Shown here in pieces: positions 46,488 through 49,504 of a stretch of DNA of 49,504 bases (the first letter of the stretch is position 1; every line of letters starts with the position of its first letter). Under the pieces are notes generated by a model, which was given only the letters and a program-made list of their open reading frames with translations, searched no databases and was not told the DNA's origin. Origin of the DNA: Thraustochytrium sp. TN22 (lineage: Eukaryota; Sar; Bigyra; Thraustochytrida; Thraustochytriidae). The translations under genes were made by a program, and so were the position numbers. The stretch spans positions 1-49,504 of the forward strand of contig JABLUY010000260.1 of the NCBI GenBank assembly GCA_013306675.1, written 5' to 3'.

Positions 46488-47684
46488 ATGCAGACCATGG
46501 ACGGCGGCAAGCCCGCGGCGGCCGGGGGCCTTGGCGGCAAGCCCGCGGCGGCCACGGCCAAGGCCCCCGGCCCGTGGCAGCGCCTGCCGGAGGACGTGGT
46601 GGCCGGCGTGGCAATGCTGCTGGACCTGCGGTCCGTGGCGCGGTGGAGCATGAGCTGCAAGGCGGCGCGCGAGTCGCTGGCGGCGCATGAAGGCGCGATT
46701 CTGCAGGCGTACTGCAGGCAGGCAGGCGGCCTGGGCGAGGACGCCCACATGGAGCTCGAAAGGGCCGGCCTGCGCGAGCTGTGCAGGGAGTTCGGGGAGG
46801 CGGGCGCAACCAAGGCCGTGCTGCAGGCGTGGAGCGGCGCGCGCTTCAAGCTGGACGACGAGTACCTGAGTTCGTGGGATGCCATCCAGGAGCGCACGCC
46901 AGGCGGCCACTGGGTCTTCCACAAGCCGCAGCCCCAGTGCGTGGCAAGCGATGGGGCTCCGGGCCTGAATCGCGTCATGCGCTTCTCGACACGGCCCTTC
47001 TCGGCCTCGCGTCTGCAGATCTCGGCGCGCGTCGTCTACCGGTTGCTGACGGACCCGCCGGGAGTCTTCCGCGCGCCGCGCGTGCGCTCGGCCTACTTTG
47101 AGGCGACCGTGCACGCCCGCACGCCCAAGAACGATGGCGGGCCGCGCGGGTTCTCGCGCTACCACCTCGCTAGTGTGGACCCTTGCGTGGCCGTGGGCTT
47201 TTGCACGGAGCTCCACGTCGGCAGGCGCACGCTGCACGGCATGCCGGGTTGGACTACCTCTTCCATTGGTTGGCACAGTGACGACGGTAAAATATTCTTC
47301 GGGAGCAACGGCAGCCCGGCCGCGCGCACCGTCGCGCCAGGGCTACCCGCCACGACCGGCCCGACGTACTTTCGTGCGGGCGACCGCGTTGGTCTCGGCC
47401 TGCGCATCAACAGCAGCGGCAAGGAAAGCCTGTACCGGCAGGCCGTCGTTTTCGTCACGCGCAATGGCGAGCTGGTCGGCATGCGCCACTTGATCCGCCT
47501 CGGACCCGACTGGGACACCTTTTCCCCTTGCGTCGGCCTCGACGCCGACGACGCCGTCCAGCTGCACATGAGTGAGTTCGCTTTCGACCTCGCGCGCTAC
47601 GATGCCATGCTCGACGACGCCTGGCCATCCGCGCATGAGTGCGCCTTGTTCGCGCCGCCCGCGCCCGCGCGGCCCAATGCTTGA
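46488..47684 (+). CDS. F-box and SPRY domain protein
   Basis: The product has 398 residues with the ATG at 46488. The frame also contains an earlier ATG at 46386, but the 34 residues between are Arg-rich and untypical, so the later start is preferred. Residues ~29-76 look like an F-box (WQRLPEDVVAGVAMLLDLRS then CKAARESLAAHEGA), which would bind Skp1 in an SCF ubiquitin ligase. Residues ~200-370 are a SPRY/B30.2 domain (CVAVGFCTELHVG, SSIGWHSDDGKIFFG, FRAGDRVGLGLRI, VVFVTRNGELVG, SPCVGLDADDAVQLH), which would recognise substrates. This is the arrangement of FBXO45-like proteins. The N-terminus has a repeated GGKPAAA. A poly-A signal AATAAA lies 66 bp after the stop (47750-47755). Confidence 0.83.
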   Translation: MQTMDGGKPAAAGGLGGKPAAATAKAPGPWQRLPEDVVAGVAMLLDLRSVARWSMSCKAARESLAAHEGAILQAYCRQAGGLGEDAHMELERAGLRELCREFGEAGATKAVLQAWSGARFKLDDEYLSSWDAIQERTPGGHWVFHKPQPQCVASDGAPGLNRVMRFSTRPFSASRLQISARVVYRLLTDPPGVFRAPRVRSAYFEATVHARTPKNDGGPRGFSRYHLASVDPCVAVGFCTELHVGRRTLHGMPGWTTSSIGWHSDDGKIFFGSNGSPAARTVAPGLPATTGPTYFRAGDRVGLGLRINSSGKESLYRQAVVFVTRNGELVGMRHLIRLGPDWDTFSPCVGLDADDAVQLHMSEFAFDLARYDAMLDDAWPSAHECALFAPPAPARPNA

Positions 47685-47749
47685 ACATGTATGCAAGTGT
47701 GACAATGTGAAAACCGTCAAAACCCGAGCGAACCAGCACAGCATAGCAC

Positions 47750-47755
47750 AATAAA
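47750..47755 (+). terminator. AATAAA polyadenylation signal of the F-box/SPRY gene
   Basis: Canonical hexamer 66 bp downstream of the stop codon at 47684. It is the only clear one after a confident gene in this window. Confidence 0.45.
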
Positions 47756-48100
47756 GAAGCTACAGTCTGCTTGTACACATCTCCGTGAGCGAATGTATTC
47801 GAAATAGCATCACGCGAATCCCTGCTGCAGCCCGCCGCCAGCGTCCCGCCACCAGCGTCCCGCCGCGTGCTCCCATCTCTTCCTCCCTGGTCTCCATGCA
47901 GGCTTGCTCGTGACCACGTGCAAACCCGTGGCCGCGTAGGAGATGTCCATTCAGATTGCCTCGTAGAACGCAATTCTGATCTAAGCCACGGCCTCCCGGG
48001 CCCCGGCCATGGCTCAGAACGTGAAGAAGGCCTCACAAGACGTGTCGAAGCGCAACTCCGCCACAATCGATAGCTGTTCTTTTGGGGGGTTACTACTTCC
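47756..48100 (-). pseudogene. Decayed copy of the 3' part of the ubiquitin-like gene
   Basis: The stretch 47757-47920 aligns with 48604-48760. Both share ACAGTCTGCTTGTACACATC, then GCAGCCCGCCGC / GCACCCCGCCGC, then a part matching the end of the ubiquitin-like coding sequence (GACCACGTGCAAA versus GACCATGTGTAAA). Further on, minus-strand 48010-48065 (frame ELRFDTSCEAFFTF) resembles the gene's RRFDALHKESFGTL. The copy lacks most of the coding sequence between and has no open frame. It therefore looks like an old partial tandem duplicate. Confidence 0.5.
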
Positions 48101-48421
48101 TTGCTACGTGCCAACAGAGATGAGATCGAGGGTAAGGAGTTTCGTGTGGTGTGGCTCGAGAGCCGAGCTTTCCCGTGAAGAGCCTGCCCACAAACACACA
48201 CTCTGAAGCGCGTCTTGATCGAGAAGCGCGCTATCCGCGAGGCCATTTCCCCCCCCAACAACCAGCGGCTTCGCCTTGCCTTCGTGGTGGACATTGTCAG
48301 CCTGCACCGCCAGGAACAGTGGTTCGCGATCGTGGACGATGCAAATGAGGCAAGCTCCCCAGCTCAGCAGCTCAGCCAGTTGCGCTCGCGCCGGGGTAGA
48401 AAGTACGGAAGGCGCCTTGCA

Positions 48422-48583
48422 TCAACGAGGAACGGCCTTGCCCTCCTCCCCCTCCAGCTCAGGAATGCCAGAGATCGCTGCTTCCCGATCTACCTGCAGA
48501 TCCGCCTTGAGCTTTGCCGCCTGACGGGATGCCTTCTCGACCACCAGGGTATCAAAGGTCTCGTGCATTGCATCCGGCAGCAT
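48422..48583 (-). CDS. Short ORF of unknown function, perhaps a gene fragment
   Basis: A 53-residue frame beginning MLPDAMHETFDTLVVEKASR and ending ELEGEEGKAVPR reads like real protein (mixed helix-forming composition, normal codons). A TAA stop lies shortly upstream of its ATG. It could be a small gene, the last exon of something now lost, or a carried fragment between the decayed copy and the ubiquitin-like gene. I do not recognise it. The plus strand at 48200-48370 also has a protein-like frame (RLRLAFVVDIVSLHRQEQW) with no domain match. Confidence 0.3.
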   Translation of the reverse strand: MLPDAMHETFDTLVVEKASRQAAKLKADLQVDREAAISGIPELEGEEGKAVPR

Positions 48584-48722
48584 GTAAAACAGCGTAGCAT
48601 ATTATAAAAGATTACAGTCTGCTTGTACACATCTTCGCGGGCGCATGTATGCGAGACCCGCACCACCTAGCGTAGCGCGGATCCTGCCGCACCCCGCCGC
48701 GCGCGCCCTCTTCCTGAAGATC

Positions 48723-49316
48723 TCACTGGCCAACTTGCATGACCATGTGTAAAATCTCGCCCAAAGGAATCTCCACGGCGCTGTGCTGCACCTCGCTCAC
48801 AATCTGCTTGTCGTACATGAGGCGAAAGTGCTCCCGCGAGATTCCAAGCGCCTCCTCGGCGTGCTCGAGCACCGTCGCCATGCGCACGGCGCCCGTGGCG
48901 CCGGAGAACTCCAGCGTCATGACGCGGCCCGACAGCGTGCGCAAGAAGATGTGCGGCTGCGCGCGCCGCCTTTTTCCGAGCGTGCCAAAGGACTCCTTGT
49001 GCAGCGCGTCGAAGCGCCGCCGCACCAGGTTTTGCGCGAGCGCCTTTTCGCCCTGCCTGCGCGCGCCGTCCGCCATGCGCAGCGCCGGCGACGAGCACAG
49101 CTGCTGCCGCAGAGAGTCCACCTCAAAGGCCTGCAGGTCCGCCAGCTCGAACTTGCGCTTGGCGCCGCGCGCCGCCGCCGCCGCTGCGGCCGCCAGCGCC
49201 GCCGCCTCCTCCGAGGCGCCTGTCGTGTCGTCGCTGCTCGTGCGCCGCAGCGCCAGTGCTCGCGGGCACTCGCCCCAGCACGCCGTCGCCGCGGCGTCGC
49301 CCTCGTCCACCTCCAT
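48723..49316 (-). CDS. C-terminal ubiquitin-like domain protein
   Basis: The product has 197 residues from the first ATG (49316, MEVDEGDAAATACWGE). The frame stays open further upstream as poly-Ala low complexity without ATG, so the true 5' end may lie at or beyond the right edge. The N-terminal half is Ala-rich and basic (KRKFELADLQAFEVDSL). The C-terminal ~75 residues have a ubiquitin-like fold pattern: IFLRTLSGRVMTLEFSG, a helix TVLEHAEEALGIS, then REHFRLMYDKQIV and a last strand ILHMVMQVGQ that parallels LHLVLRLRGG in ubiquitin. There is no terminal Gly-Gly, so it is not a conjugated modifier. It is convergent with the F-box/SPRY gene. Confidence 0.65.
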   Translation of the reverse strand: MEVDEGDAAATACWGECPRALALRRTSSDDTTGASEEAAALAAAAAAAARGAKRKFELADLQAFEVDSLRQQLCSSPALRMADGARRQGEKALAQNLVRRRFDALHKESFGTLGKRRRAQPHIFLRTLSGRVMTLEFSGATGAVRMATVLEHAEEALGISREHFRLMYDKQIVSEVQHSAVEIPLGEILHMVMQVGQ

Positions 49317-49394
49317 CCTCGCGCCGCGCCGCACCGCGCTGCGCCGCGCGTTGCTCGTCCACGACAACCACCGCGTCCCCGACGCCCACGCCCG

Positions 49395-49398
49395 CGCG

Positions 49399-49432
<34 letters not shown>
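49395..49432. repeat. GCC trinucleotide run
   Basis: About twelve GCC units upstream of the ubiquitin-like gene. A second run reaches the right edge (about 49463-49504). Confidence 0.9.
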
Positions 49433-49438
<6 letters not shown>

Positions 49439-49504
49439 ATTCGTGCGGTGCCACTGCGCGCGCCGCCGCCCGCGCCGCCGCCGCGCCTGCCGCCGCCGCC
49501 GCCG

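Noticed and set aside
1-49504. tRNA, rRNA or CRISPR-like arrays
   Set aside because: I found no cloverleaf with a GTTCRA-type T-loop, no rRNA-like stretch and no regularly spaced repeats with unique spacers; the tandem arrays present are simple repeats or coding TPRs.

Overview
The window reads as GC-rich nuclear DNA from a microbial eukaryote. Long uninterrupted coding sequences encode eukaryote-only families: a VMP1-type ER protein, a phosphatidylinositol-phosphate kinase, an F-box/SPRY protein, an ABCC transporter, a reprolysin-like metalloprotease with PAN domains, a fibro-slime receptor-like protein and a ubiquitin-like protein. No introns are needed for any confident gene. Codons are strongly G/C-ending, which also produces long false antisense ORFs. 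Poly-Q, poly-D, poly-A and poly-G tracts are common. The family mix (fibro-slime, F-actin-bundling C-terminal domain, kinesin-light-chain-type TPRs) would suit a thraustochytrid/labyrinthulomycete-like stramenopile. That is an inference from gene content, not a placement.

Region 1 (1-9.2 kb) is a decaying, duplicated zone. It holds the end of a TPR gene, frame-shifted gene remains, and a tandem segmental duplication (about 2261-5018 and 5265-8109). Each duplicate carries a membrane-anchored SGNH-hydrolase-like gene. Comparing the copies shows two insertions with short flanking direct repeats and one captured coding fragment. These genes are less GC-biased than the rest.

Region 2 (9.2-26.1 kb) is dense. 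It holds a large type I membrane protein (fibro-slime, lectin-like, Ig-like, cytosolic tail), a TPR pseudogene, an OB-fold plus methyltransferase protein divergent from a coiled-coil/PDZ protein, a secreted metalloprotease, and an ABCC half-to-full transporter lacking TMD0.

Region 3 (26.1-32.2 kb) is the best candidate for something undescribed. Three tandem genes encode secreted, probably GPI-anchored proteins built from an eight-cysteine domain with invariant spacing. There is one domain in each of the first two genes and four in the third. Their intergenic DNA shares duplicated modules.

Region 4 (32.2-42.6 kb) holds housekeeping-like genes: an F-actin-bundling coiled-coil protein, a tail-anchored class 3 aldehyde dehydrogenase, VMP1, a PIP kinase with zinc-finger and DEP modules whose 3' end has been tandemly duplicated, and a small acidic protein. 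Region 5 (42.6-46.4 kb) is a gene-poor stretch of simple repeats. Region 6 (46.4-49.5 kb) has an F-box/SPRY gene convergent with a ubiquitin-like gene, with a decayed copy of the latter's 3' end between them.

Two short motifs recur outside genes across the window: an 11-mer CACTGCCAGTG/CACTGGCAGTG (nine exact copies found by eye) and CAACTTGAAG (often near start codons). Many genes concern the cell surface or membranes, but no operon-like logic is expected or seen.
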